From Marinomonas shanghaiensis (lineage in GTDB: Bacteria; Pseudomonadota; Gammaproteobacteria; Pseudomonadales; Marinomonadaceae): a DNA stretch of 64,000 nt. A model generated the notes under the pieces. That model was not told the origin of the DNA and searched no databases. It was given only the letters and a program-made list of their open reading frames with translations. The position numbers and the translations under genes were made by a program. The stretch is taken from positions 1 through 64,000 of the forward strand of contig NZ_QGOK01000011.1 in assembly GCF_003259175.1 (NCBI RefSeq). The letters run 5' to 3'. Positions 1-8,398 of the stretch are shown here, piece by piece (within the stretch, counting starts at the first letter, position 1; each line of letters starts with the position of its first letter).

Positions 1-394
1 GACCTACACAAACCAAATCACCTGTAGGTCGTGCCTTCAGGCCGACAAAAACGGACAGCACCAAACCAACCCTATTGACGCGCTAAAGCACGACCTACAC
101 AAACCAAATCACCTGTAGGTCGCGCCTTCAGGCCGACAAAAACGGACAACACCAAACCAACCCCCTTGACGCGCTAAAGCACGACCTACACAAACCAAAT
201 CACCTGTAGGTCGTGCCTTCAGGCCGACAAAAACGGACAGCACCAAACCAACCCTATTGACGCGCTAAAGCACGACCTACACAAACCAAATCACCTGTAG
301 GTCGCGCCTTCAGGCCGACAAAAACGGACAACACCAAACCAACCCCCTTGACGCGCTAAAGCACGACCTACACAAACCAAATACCTGTAGGTTG
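1..394. repeat. Tandem array of a 91-bp REP/BIME-like unit
   Basis: The same 91-bp unit starts at 1, 92, 183 and 274, with a degenerate partial copy from 365 to about 394. Copies 1 and 3 share one set of variants and copies 2 and 4 another (for example GTCGTGCC against GTCGCGCC after the CCTGTAG motif), so the real period is a 182-bp dimer. Each unit carries two opposed REP-like elements: GTAG followed by the imperfect palindrome GTCGTGCCTTCAGGCCGAC on the plus strand, and GTAG plus GTCGTGCTTTAGCGCGTC on the minus strand. Where they meet, GCACGACCTACA and TGTAGGTCGTGC form a 12-bp inverted repeat. The array begins at or before base 1, so its true length is unknown. No RAYT transposase gene is in the window. 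It ends 13 bp from the stop of the minus-strand gene at 408. Confidence 0.9.
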
Positions 395-407
395 GTCTTT
401 AGGCTTA

Positions 408-1061
408 TTATCTTAAACTAATAATGGGCCAGTTTTTGGCGTTTGCCATGGTGGTCAAAATAGGGTCTGGGTCTACGGCAACAGGATAAAGCGCTTTCTC
501 TAGCAGAGGAATGTCATTATGTGAATCGCTATAGAAGTAGGTGTCTGTCATTTCATAGCCCTGTTCTTGTGCCCATTGTAATGCGCGTGTGACCTTGCCT
601 TCTCGAAAGGTAGGAACGCCCGTCAGTTCACCGGTAATGCGGCCATTTTTAATTTCAATATCGACGCCAAGTGCGTGTTTTACACCAAGATAACGGGCAA
701 TAGGAGCGACAAGGTGTATACCTGTTGCTGAAATAATCACCACTTCATCGCCGGCGTTTTTGTGTTTTTGAATGAGTTCGTGTGCTTTGGGCAGCGTCAT
801 AGACACGACCACTTCTTGGATGAAGCGCTCAATAAAAGCCGCCACTGTGTCTGAGTCTAAGCCACACAAGGGAGACAGGGTATAACGCATGTAGTCAGCG
901 AGGTGTAAGGTACCTGCATCGTAGTCTTCCATGTAAGCACGATTGATGTCTAAAAAATCGATCGGGGTGGGAAGTTCATTGGCGGCCATGTATTCCGCAA
1001 ATGCTTGGGCGGTATCGCCTGCGACCAGCGTGTTATCTAGGTCAAAAAATGCCAGTGCCAT
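408..1061 (-). CDS. HAD-IB family hydrolase (SerB-like phosphatase)
   Basis: A 217-aa cytosolic protein with the HAD phosphatase signature at its N terminus (FFDLDNTLV, with the nucleophile and acid/base aspartates), a motif II-type VVIISATG near residue 110, and the motif III region YSDSHNDIPLL near residue 180. The size and helical cap fit the HAD-IB family of small phosphomonoesterases related to phosphoserine phosphatase. The substrate cannot be read from sequence. AAGGAGCC lies just ahead of the ATG. It is the last gene of the minus-strand run that starts with the AEP uptake genes, 54 bp after the EamA gene, so a role in phosphorus metabolism is possible but only inferred. It lacks the look of a phosphonoacetaldehyde hydrolase (PhnX). 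Confidence 0.85.
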   Translation of the reverse strand: MALAFFDLDNTLVAGDTAQAFAEYMAANELPTPIDFLDINRAYMEDYDAGTLHLADYMRYTLSPLCGLDSDTVAAFIERFIQEVVVSMTLPKAHELIQKHKNAGDEVVIISATGIHLVAPIARYLGVKHALGVDIEIKNGRITGELTGVPTFREGKVTRALQWAQEQGYEMTDTYFYSDSHNDIPLLEKALYPVAVDPDPILTTMANAKNWPIISLR

Positions 1062-1115
1062 ATAGGCTCCTTAATCAGATAAATAGAATAGTGATAATGG
1101 TAAGGCTGGTGTGAG

Positions 1116-2036
1116 CTAGCCCAACGCGACGGCGATTAAGCCAATGAATGTGATTATTACGCCGATTATTTTGGGGCGTTTCAACGACTCTTTAAAACCA
1201 ATCACTGCGAATAACACGCCCAGCGGAATGCTTAACTGCCGAAAGGCCACCACATAGCTGACGTTATCGACAAACGCCATACTTAAAATTACCAATGAGT
1301 AGGTTCCTAACATCAGTGCGCCAGTTAGCAGCGCTGCACGCCATTGGGTTTTGCTTAAAATACACAATTCGCTGCGTTGTTTTTGTGTGCTTAATACAAT
1401 GCCAATCATCCAAATGACAGAAAAAGCACTTTGCAAGGTGACATAAACCAAAGCCACTTCACTGGCGCTGGCGAGGGTATCTCCTACATCATTGGTTAAG
1501 CCTCGCATCAGTTGTGTCGCACGGTTGTCCACTAAGGAATATCCAGCCGTTGCAAACGCCGCTACCAGAGCAAAAGCAGTGGTACGGTTTTGGTAGTTAG
1601 ACAGTTTTAAATCACGAAAACTTGGTAAGGGAATAAACAAGCAGCCCAGCACAATCAGCACAATTCCTACCACAGCTTGCGCGGAAACATTTTGTTGTTG
1701 GCCGAGAAAGAAGCTGGAAATACACACGACAATTAATGGAGAAGAGCGGGCAATGGGATAAGCAATCGACATATCGCCAGATTTGTACGCTTCTGCTAAT
1801 CCCCATAAATAGAAAGACTGAAACAGCCCGGTTAAAAACAGTAAGACCACAATATCGACATTGAGCGCCATTATCAGTGACCAATGGTAAAAAACCACGG
1901 GGGAAAAAATCAGGCTTCCAGCCACCATGGTGAGGAAAAAGAAACCTAGCGTGGGGCTGGTTTTTTTGCCAAAAAAATTCCAGCCCGCGTGCATAAAAGT
2001 CGAAATAAGCACCAAAATAATGGCGGTGATTGTCAT
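1116..2036 (-). CDS. EamA/DMT-family transporter
   Basis: A 306-aa inner-membrane protein with about ten hydrophobic segments in two repeated halves, the layout of the drug/metabolite transporter (EamA) family. The first half contains the typical AEAYKSGDMSIAYPIARSSPL stretch at the loop between segments 3 and 4. The substrate is unknown. AGGAGC precedes the ATG. It begins 12 bp after the stop of the AEP permease gene and runs in the same direction, so it is probably co-transcribed with the phosphonate uptake genes; it could export a by-product of AEP breakdown or import a second compound. That link is inference from position. Confidence 0.82.
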   Translation of the reverse strand: MTITAIILVLISTFMHAGWNFFGKKTSPTLGFFFLTMVAGSLIFSPVVFYHWSLIMALNVDIVVLLFLTGLFQSFYLWGLAEAYKSGDMSIAYPIARSSPLIVVCISSFFLGQQQNVSAQAVVGIVLIVLGCLFIPLPSFRDLKLSNYQNRTTAFALVAAFATAGYSLVDNRATQLMRGLTNDVGDTLASASEVALVYVTLQSAFSVIWMIGIVLSTQKQRSELCILSKTQWRAALLTGALMLGTYSLVILSMAFVDNVSYVVAFRQLSIPLGVLFAVIGFKESLKRPKIIGVIITFIGLIAVALG

Positions 2037-2048
2037 TTATAGCGGCTC

Positions 2049-3779
2049 CTAACGTCGACGCCAATGTTGTGTGTGTTTGAGCAGGACACTGCCCAGTAGC
2101 CAATGAACCAAACGTGCCACCATACAGGTTAGCATGATCATCACAGCCATGGCTGCGGCTGGAGCAATGTCACCCGCTTCGTCCATGTTTAATACCGCCA
2201 CCGATGCCAAATTGGTATTGTAGGAGTATAAAAACACCAGCGCAGACACAGTTGTCATGGCATTTACAAAAAGGTAACTGGCTATGTCGAGTACCGCAGG
2301 CATACACACGGGCAAGGATACTCGCCAAAAGGTAAGGATTTGCGGCACTTTTAAAGACGCGGAAACCGCTTCAAATTCCGCATCGATTTGTTTCAGCGCG
2401 GTGGTCGCGGTTAAATGACAGACGGTGTAAAAGTGGCTGATGGTGCATATCACTAAGATCGTCATGGTGCCATAAATACCATTGAGAGGGTTGTTGGGAG
2501 CATTAAAAAAGAAGATATACGCCAAACCCAATACCAAGCCAGGTACTGCCAAAGGCAAAATCGCAAACAGATGGAAAAACCATTTAAGCACGGCAAATCC
2601 AGACAGTTTTGCCACTAGGTAGGATTGGAAAAAAATAAAAACCGTACCGATTATCGCCGTGTAAGAGGCCATTTGGATGGAGTTCCAATAGGCACTCCAG
2701 CCGCCACCGTCCATCAGGTCAAAATTATAGTTCTTTAGTGACAAGCTTAAATTATAAGGCCAAAAAGTCACTAGGGAGGCGTAAACGGCCATGGCGATAA
2801 TGCTGACAATAAAAGCAGACACAAGACACATAAGGGCCAAAAAAATCTTGTCAATCAGAGGACGAACGGGCGGTGTCCAAGGTACGGCTTTGGATGTGAG
2901 CAGTGCCGATTGACGGCGTTGCAGCCAGCGATCCGTAGCAAAGGTTAACAGTGCCGGCAACAGCAGTATGACACTGACGGCGGCGCCCATTTCAAAGTTT
3001 TGCTGTCCAATGACTTGTTTATAAATGTCGGTGGCAAGCACATTGAATTGACCACCAATGACTTTGGGCACTCCAAAATCGGTAATCACCAGCGTGAAAA
3101 TCACAAAGGCCACACTGATGATGCCGTATTTAGCGGCGGGCAGTGTGACGGTAAAAAAGGTGCGCATGGGTGATGCGCCTAATGCTTCGGCGGATTCGTA
3201 TAACCTCGCGTCGGTATTGGCTAACGCCGTTAGCATGATCATCAGAGCGTGGGGAAAGGTCCAGAAACACGAACCAATGACAATACCGATGGGACCATAG
3301 ATACTTTCTCCCAGCAGTAATTCTTTGAGAATCCCTTGGTTGCCAAATAAATACACCAAGCTAATCGCAGGCAGCAAAGACGGCGCTAATATTGGTAAGA
3401 CCAACAAGGTTCGAAACGTGTTTTTCAGTGGTATACGAGTGCGACTGATGGCGTATGCAGTCAAAAAAGACAGACTGGTAACAATGATCGTTGAGATGAA
3501 GGCGATCCATAAAGAGTTACTGACGGAATTAAATAAGCTAGGAGTGGTAACAAATTTGGCAAAATTGGCTAAGCCAATAAATTGTCCGTCACTGTTTTGC
3601 ACACTTTTTGATAGCAGCGTATAAAGCGGCAATACCACACAAATAAATAACCCCAGTACGCCAATAATCAGCACACCACCAAGGGACCATTCATCTAGAC
3701 TACGGCGTCCAAACCATGGGCGCTTGCTTGGTGTGGCGGCGATGTTAGTGGTTTCTGTTTGAGTGAGTGCTTGGTTCAT
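2049..3779 (-). CDS. phnU: 2-aminoethylphosphonate ABC transporter permease (fused double domain)
   Basis: A 576-aa membrane protein made of two binding-protein-dependent permease domains in tandem, each with about six helices. The EAA loops that contact the ATPase are visible in both halves (ESAEALGASPMRTFF near residue 195; FEAVSASLKVPQILTFW near 480). Such fused permeases occur in the FbpB/iron(III) type and in the second class of AEP importers (PhnU2-like), and the neighbours phnS, phnT and phnR favour AEP. Its ATG overlaps the stop of phnT in an ATGA arrangement, implying translational coupling. The iron or spermidine/putrescine alternatives are less likely given the PhnR-type regulator beside it. 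Confidence 0.83.
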   Translation of the reverse strand: MNQALTQTETTNIAATPSKRPWFGRRSLDEWSLGGVLIIGVLGLFICVVLPLYTLLSKSVQNSDGQFIGLANFAKFVTTPSLFNSVSNSLWIAFISTIIVTSLSFLTAYAISRTRIPLKNTFRTLLVLPILAPSLLPAISLVYLFGNQGILKELLLGESIYGPIGIVIGSCFWTFPHALMIMLTALANTDARLYESAEALGASPMRTFFTVTLPAAKYGIISVAFVIFTLVITDFGVPKVIGGQFNVLATDIYKQVIGQQNFEMGAAVSVILLLPALLTFATDRWLQRRQSALLTSKAVPWTPPVRPLIDKIFLALMCLVSAFIVSIIAMAVYASLVTFWPYNLSLSLKNYNFDLMDGGGWSAYWNSIQMASYTAIIGTVFIFFQSYLVAKLSGFAVLKWFFHLFAILPLAVPGLVLGLAYIFFFNAPNNPLNGIYGTMTILVICTISHFYTVCHLTATTALKQIDAEFEAVSASLKVPQILTFWRVSLPVCMPAVLDIASYLFVNAMTTVSALVFLYSYNTNLASVAVLNMDEAGDIAPAAAMAVMIMLTCMVARLVHWLLGSVLLKHTQHWRRR

Positions 3780-4876
3780 GCTGCGCCTCCAAACACATGT
3801 AGACGATCCTGTGGCAGTTGACAGTGAACCATTTGGCCTTGTTTTAGTTGTAAGTGCGCCATTTCGTTCATAGAGATATCTGCCAATATTGGACGCTTGT
3901 GGTTGTCCAGTTTTAATAACGAGCGAACCCGCGAGCCCAAAAATTCCAGATGAATGACTTCTGCACGCAGTGTATTGTTGTGATCTAGGAGGTTATCTTG
4001 ATTGGCCGAAAAACGCACGTCTTCAGGACGAATCGCCAGTTGGGCATGGTCTCCAAGCATAAGCGTATTCGATGGAGCGCAGTGCAGTGTGAGTTGACCA
4101 GATTGCATTTGTCCTGTGCCTGTGACTTCGGCATTTAGGAAATTCATCTCACCGACAAACTCGGCGACAAAAGGGGAGTGTGGGTGGGCATATATTGTTT
4201 GTGGTGAGCCAATTTGCTCAATGACGCCTTGATTCATCACCACGATTTGATCGGCCATGGTGAGCGCTTCTTCTTGGTCATGGGTGACCATAATGGTGGT
4301 GACGCCCAGTTTTTCTTGCAGCTGTTTTATTTCTTGACGTAAATGAGCGCGGACTCTGGCGTCTAAGGCGGACAAGGGTTCGTCCAAAAGTAATAGGCCA
4401 GGGGACGTGGCTAATGCTCTTGCAAGGGCGACGCGTTGTTGTTGACCACCAGACAGTTGTGCGGGGTATTTATCATCACTGCCCGATAAGCCGACCGTTG
4501 TCAGTAATTCTTTGACGCGGGCACGACGATCATTGGCAGAAACTTTTTGTGACACTAGACCATAGGCGATGTTGTCGGCGACGGTCAAATTGGGAAAGAG
4601 CGCGTAAGATTGAAAGACGATGCCAAAATCACGGTGTTTGATGGGGGCGTGAGTAATGTCTATACCGCCTTGTAACAGCGTGCCTGACGTCGGAGTGTCT
4701 AAACCTGCAATAATGCGTAATAGGCTGGTTTTACCACATCCAGATGGCCCTAAGAAACAGACAAATTCCCCTTCAGCAATCTGTAATGACACGTCTTTTA
4801 GCGCGTGATGTGAGCCAAAGGATTGGTGAATGTTGTGAAGTTCTAAATATGCGCTACTAGACACTTTGCTAGACAT
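3776..4876 (-). CDS. phnT: 2-aminoethylphosphonate ABC transporter ATP-binding protein
   Basis: A roughly 366-aa ABC ATPase that powers the permease at 2049-3779. Walker A (GPSGCGKTS), Q-loop, signature LSGGQQQR, Walker B LLLLDEPLSALD and the H-loop VTHDQEEA are all intact in the first 220 residues, followed by a TOBE-type C-terminal domain (the RPEDVRF region). I place the start at the ATG at 4876 because GAGGGCG sits about 6 nt upstream; an in-frame ATG at 4900 would add eight residues but has no ribosome-binding site. The gene follows phnS after 128 bp and overlaps the permease start by 4 bp. Confidence 0.86.
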   Translation of the reverse strand: MSSKVSSSAYLELHNIHQSFGSHHALKDVSLQIAEGEFVCFLGPSGCGKTSLLRIIAGLDTPTSGTLLQGGIDITHAPIKHRDFGIVFQSYALFPNLTVADNIAYGLVSQKVSANDRRARVKELLTTVGLSGSDDKYPAQLSGGQQQRVALARALATSPGLLLLDEPLSALDARVRAHLRQEIKQLQEKLGVTTIMVTHDQEEALTMADQIVVMNQGVIEQIGSPQTIYAHPHSPFVAEFVGEMNFLNAEVTGTGQMQSGQLTLHCAPSNTLMLGDHAQLAIRPEDVRFSANQDNLLDHNNTLRAEVIHLEFLGSRVRSLLKLDNHKRPILADISMNEMAHLQLKQGQMVHCQLPQDRLHVFGGAA

Positions 4877-5004
4877 AAGTCGCCCTCTATTATGATCCAT
4901 GTAAAGATGCCGATGATCAAAGGTTCGTCAGACTCACACGACCGTGTGTGCCTGACGCGTGTTTTTTGATCTCACTTTTTTGCTCTATGATTGGAGTGTG
5001 AGTG

Positions 5005-6033
5005 TTATTTTGGCTCGCTTTTGTTGTCATAGCGTTGTTGCCACTGGGTCAAAATCGCATCACGGTTGGCCGCTGACCAAGCAAAGTCGTTCTCGATCAT
5101 CAGTGATTCTGCGTTAGCGGGGAAATATTCAACGGGTTGTGCAATGCCTGGCATGGCAACCACAGCGTAGCCTTCGTTGTACATTTCATTGGCTTTTTGT
5201 GACGCTGCCCAATCCGCTAGGGTTTTGGCTGCTTCTAACTTATCGGTGCCTTTGATGATGGCTGTGGCTTCCATGTCCCAACCTAAGCCTTCGGTTGGAA
5301 AAACGATGTCCAGTGGTGCGCCTTCTTTTTTAGATTTGGCAGCACGAAAGGCAAACGAAATACCGATAACGGTTTCCCCTGATGCCGCTAATTTACAAGG
5401 TTTAGACCCTGAGTGTGTATAGCTGCCAATGTTGTTGTGTAGCGCGTCCATGTATTCCCAGCCTTTGTCTTCACCAAACAATTGCAGCCAACTGCTGACA
5501 TCTAAATAGCCCGTGCCCGATGAGCTTGGGTTTGGCATAACGATATGGCCTTGGTAAACAGGGTTCGTTAGATCTTGCCATGAAGTAGGTTTGGGTAAGC
5601 CGAGTTTTTCTGCTTCCACTGTGTTGTAGCAGATAGCAGCCATCCATGCGTCCATGCCTGTCCAGACAGGATTTTCTGACGTGTCTTTGAATTTAGGGGA
5701 GAGTTGATCGTAGTTTTTTGGCTTGTAGCTTTCTAGCATGTTTTCGTTTTTGAGCAACATTAGGCTGGTAGCCGCTAAGCCCCATACCACATCGGCTTGA
5801 GGATTGGCTTTTTCTGCTAAGAGTTTTGCCGTGACAATGCCCGTTGAGTCGCGTACCCAATTGATCTTGATGTCGGGATGATCCTGATTAAAGCGGGCTG
5901 CGTATTTTTTCAGATCTTCTGCTTCTACGGCAGAATAGACAGTGAGTTCTGTTGTTGCAGCGTGAGCAGCCATGGAAACCATGCCGATACCGGCGATAGC
6001 ACTTAGGCTTTTGATCAAGGGCTTGATTGTCAT
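5005..6033 (-). CDS. phnS: 2-aminoethylphosphonate ABC transporter substrate-binding protein
   Basis: A 342-aa periplasmic binding protein with a Sec signal peptide ending AAHA, followed by TTELTVYSAVEAED, the type-2 periplasmic fold typical of iron(III)/AEP binders (PhnS2-like). It would capture AEP for PhnU/PhnT. The ATG at 6033 is preferred: GGAG lies 8 nt upstream. A GTG two codons earlier (6039) has only 2 nt between it and the same GGAG. The gene is preceded by a strong inverted repeat at 6072-6091 and a TTGACA hexamer, so it is probably the first gene of the operon under PhnR control. An iron-binding role cannot be ruled out from sequence alone. Confidence 0.85.
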   Translation of the reverse strand: MTIKPLIKSLSAIAGIGMVSMAAHAATTELTVYSAVEAEDLKKYAARFNQDHPDIKINWVRDSTGIVTAKLLAEKANPQADVVWGLAATSLMLLKNENMLESYKPKNYDQLSPKFKDTSENPVWTGMDAWMAAICYNTVEAEKLGLPKPTSWQDLTNPVYQGHIVMPNPSSSGTGYLDVSSWLQLFGEDKGWEYMDALHNNIGSYTHSGSKPCKLAASGETVIGISFAFRAAKSKKEGAPLDIVFPTEGLGWDMEATAIIKGTDKLEAAKTLADWAASQKANEMYNEGYAVVAMPGIAQPVEYFPANAESLMIENDFAWSAANRDAILTQWQQRYDNKSEPK

Positions 6034-6071
6034 CTTCACTTCTCCATCTTTATCATCGTTTGGGTAGACTT

Positions 6072-6091
6072 AATCTGGTATAGACCAGATT
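6072..6091. promoter_or_regulatory. GntR-type operator, probable PhnR site
   Basis: AATCTGGT and ACCAGATT form a perfect 8-bp inverted repeat around the spacer ATAG. The core TGGT-N4-ACCA is the form expected for a GntR/HutC-family dimer. It lies 38-58 bp upstream of the phnS start, where the transcription start would fall if TTGACA at 6117-6122 (minus strand) is the -35 box. Repression by the adjacent PhnR, relieved by AEP or a breakdown product, is the natural inference. Confidence 0.75.
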
Positions 6092-6093
6092 TA

Positions 6094-6133
6094 ATAAGCA
6101 AGATATCAGCCAAATATGTCAAATCGATGACAT
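6094..6133 (-). promoter_or_regulatory. Putative phnS promoter with Pho-box-like half-sites
   Basis: On the minus strand a perfect TTGACA (6122-6117) is followed after 17 bp by GCTTAT, a weak -10. ATGTCAT (6133-6127) and TTGACAT (6122-6116) are spaced 11 bp apart like PhoB half-sites, but the second overlaps the -35 hexamer, so the resemblance may be accidental. No other promoter candidate is as good in the gap between phnR and phnS. Confidence 0.4.
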
Positions 6134-6218
6134 GAGGGCGGAATTTATTGGTTTGAGCGGTCTGATGGGAGGCCTTTTACAAAGAAAAGGCTGGGGATGT
6201 ATATGTGTAAAAGAAGGG

Positions 6219-6926
6219 CTAGTCTCGGATAGCGATGTTAATATTGACCGCGTCATGGCGCCAAAATTCGTAATCTACTTCCAATACCTGTTTGTCATCC
6301 GTGTAGTTAATACGCTCAATGTGCAATCCAGGCTGTCCTGCTGAAATGCCTAATTCATTAGCCGCGCTACTGGGCAGCGAGGTAGATTTAAAGACGAGGT
6401 CCATGTCTCGGTATTCCCGCTGATAGTTGTTTTTCAGTAACTGACTCAAGGATTGGGTAAGGTCTTCTTTTTCAATGCCGGGTAATAAATTAAGATTGAT
6501 GTACATTTTTTCGATCAACACGGGCCGTTGATTAATGGAGCGTCGGCGATGAAGGTACAGAACAGGGGCGTTTTCTGCGATGTTCATTAATTGGGCAATG
6601 TACGCATTTGCTGGCTCAATTTGTTGCATTAATTTTTCCGTGTGCGGAAGAAAACCTTGCTCGGTGACGTACAAATTAAAACTAAGATGGCTCGATGGGT
6701 TGTAGATTACCGCTGGCGGTGTGACAAACCAGCCTTTGCGGTTTTGTCGATAAATCAGACCTTCCGCTTCTAGATTTTGCAGCGCTTGTCGAACCGTGAC
6801 GCGGGTCAGTTTAAACTGTTCCCCTATTTCTCTTTCCGAGGGTAACTTACTGCCCGATTTAAGTGTTTTCTGCTCAATCAGTTCACGAAAGTAGCCTTGT
6901 AGTTGATAGTAGTGGTGGGTAGACAT
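6219..6926 (-). CDS. phnR: GntR/HutC-family regulator of phosphonate uptake
   Basis: A 235-aa regulator with an N-terminal winged helix-turn-helix (GSKLPSEREIGEQF followed by LTRVTVRQALQNLEAEGLIYR, residues about 20-65) and a C-terminal UTRA ligand-binding domain. The architecture is that of HutC-type GntR repressors, and position directly upstream of phnS points to PhnR. It is transcribed in the same direction as the phn genes but from its own promoter region (6927-7130), where TTTGTAC (6951-6957) and GTACAAA (6981-6987) form a further inverted repeat that could be an autoregulatory site. The effector, likely AEP or phosphonoacetaldehyde, is inferred. Confidence 0.84.
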   Translation of the reverse strand: MSTHHYYQLQGYFRELIEQKTLKSGSKLPSEREIGEQFKLTRVTVRQALQNLEAEGLIYRQNRKGWFVTPPAVIYNPSSHLSFNLYVTEQGFLPHTEKLMQQIEPANAYIAQLMNIAENAPVLYLHRRRSINQRPVLIEKMYINLNLLPGIEKEDLTQSLSQLLKNNYQREYRDMDLVFKSTSLPSSAANELGISAGQPGLHIERINYTDDKQVLEVDYEFWRHDAVNINIAIRD

Positions 6927-7140
6927 GAGTCCTTCCTATTAGAAACCCGCTTTGTACAGCAAGCAGTTTAAAAAAACGCCGTACAAAATAGCGTTTTGAC
7001 GAGAATAGGTCAAAGCAAAAGGTGTGGATTTTAGGTGTCGTTTTATGAGGAGGAAAAGGAAGGCTTGTTTTAGCATTTCTTTACTTCTTTTCTCGTGTCG
7101 GGCAAAGTTCTGAGTCTCTTATTTTGTGGGAATGTTTGTG

Positions 7141-8235
7141 ATGCGCCCTTGTATGTCTTTTGCTGTGTTGGTTTCTGTGTTGCTCGGTGGTTGTGCCGCC
7201 TCTGATAACACACCAGCGTTGCGTTCGCTGGATTCGTTTAAAGGTCGGTCTGCTTGTTACGACAGAGAGACAGAACCATACACGGCTGTGGTGGATACGC
7301 ATCTACATTATCGGCCTTTCGATGGTCGAGCGATTCCCTTTAATGAAGTGAATGACTATTTATCTCAAACCAGTGTGCGTTTTGCCAATGTGTATGGCAT
7401 TGGACAAATGCTGCCGTCTGATTCTCTTTGCTCTAATTATTTAAAATGCCCAGGCACGCCAGTATCGCCTACCACGCGAAATGATTTTGTGAATGCCGCC
7501 AATATGCTGGAATACAAACCAGATGATCTTCACCTGACGTTGTCGATGACCTTTACGGATTTGTCTGATCCTGAACCGACCGTTGCCCTCATGAAGCTTT
7601 ACGAAAAGGAATACCCAGGACTGTTTCACTGGATGGGGGAAGTGAATCTGGTGAAGCAGGCGCAGTTTAATAACCGTCATAAACCAGCAACCCCAAAAGA
7701 CATTACGCAATGGGCAGGTTTTATGACGGAGTTAAGAGTACGGAACTACCCCATAACGATTCATTCCGATATAGGGAATAATACCTCGCCTACCTTGTAT
7801 TTGCCTTTAATGGAACGGGCCTTGGCCTTGTATCCAGATAATAAAATAGTCTGGGCGCACATGGGGTTGTCTTATGAGCAAACGAAAATGGATGCCTCTG
7901 AGCATATTGCTATCTTGTCTCGTCTGTTAGATCAATATCCGAACTTGATGATTGATATATCTTGGCGAGTTTTGGACGACTATTATTTTAGTAAAGCCGC
8001 GAATCAGCCTTTGTATGTGGCATTCCTTAATCGTTATTCTGAACGTATTTTGCCTGGCTCTGATTTTGTTGCTTTTCGAGGCAATAATTTTAAGGTGTAC
8101 CAGCAGGAATTGGAGGTTACGAGCCGGATACTTCAATACCTAGATGACGATGCGTTTCGTAATATTGCCTTGGGAGAAAATTACTTTACTTTGTTAGGTT
8201 TGGATTATCAGGCGCCACAAATATGTCAAAATTAG
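7141..8235 (+). CDS. Lipoprotein of the amidohydrolase (TIM-barrel) superfamily
   Basis: A protein of about 364 aa with a lipoprotein signal peptide: a hydrophobic stretch ending LLGGC (Cys18 with this start) followed by AAS. After it, VVDTHLHYRP has the metal-binding H-x-H of the amidohydrolase-2 family; WMGEVNLV, ITIHSD and KIVWAHMG resemble the later metal-binding strands of the barrel. It is probably a metal-dependent hydrolase or lyase anchored to a membrane. Substrate unknown. Start codons at 7126 (GTG), 7132 and 7141 are in frame; the last places GGGA 9 nt upstream and gives the most compact signal peptide. No partner genes adjoin it. Confidence 0.75.
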   Translation: MRPCMSFAVLVSVLLGGCAASDNTPALRSLDSFKGRSACYDRETEPYTAVVDTHLHYRPFDGRAIPFNEVNDYLSQTSVRFANVYGIGQMLPSDSLCSNYLKCPGTPVSPTTRNDFVNAANMLEYKPDDLHLTLSMTFTDLSDPEPTVALMKLYEKEYPGLFHWMGEVNLVKQAQFNNRHKPATPKDITQWAGFMTELRVRNYPITIHSDIGNNTSPTLYLPLMERALALYPDNKIVWAHMGLSYEQTKMDASEHIAILSRLLDQYPNLMIDISWRVLDDYYFSKAANQPLYVAFLNRYSERILPGSDFVAFRGNNFKVYQQELEVTSRILQYLDDDAFRNIALGENYFTLLGLDYQAPQICQN

Positions 8236-8398
8236 TCTTTTCTTCTCAAGGGACATTTAACTTTTTTAGTCAGTGAGCGACACAGATAGCGCTTTGTAAG
8301 AGGACTATTTTTATTTGCATAGTTTATTCGTTGTCTTTCATTGTCAAACAGCACCACTTGTTCCATGCTTTTAAGAGTTCATTGAGGAGCGTTAAGGC

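Noticed and set aside
1050..1068. GCCATATAGGC, identical to the core of the XRE operator at 9565, across the start of the HAD-IB gene
   Set aside because: It is made of the reversed start codon and ribosome-binding region and lacks the outer TT/AA bases of the operator, so chance is enough.
1612..2103. 163-codon minus-strand frame overlapping the EamA and permease genes
   Set aside because: It lies in another frame of clearly coding sequence and has no ribosome-binding site or recognisable product.
3058..3624. Two plus-strand frames inside the phosphonate permease gene
   Set aside because: Shadows of the minus-strand permease; no promoter or binding site.
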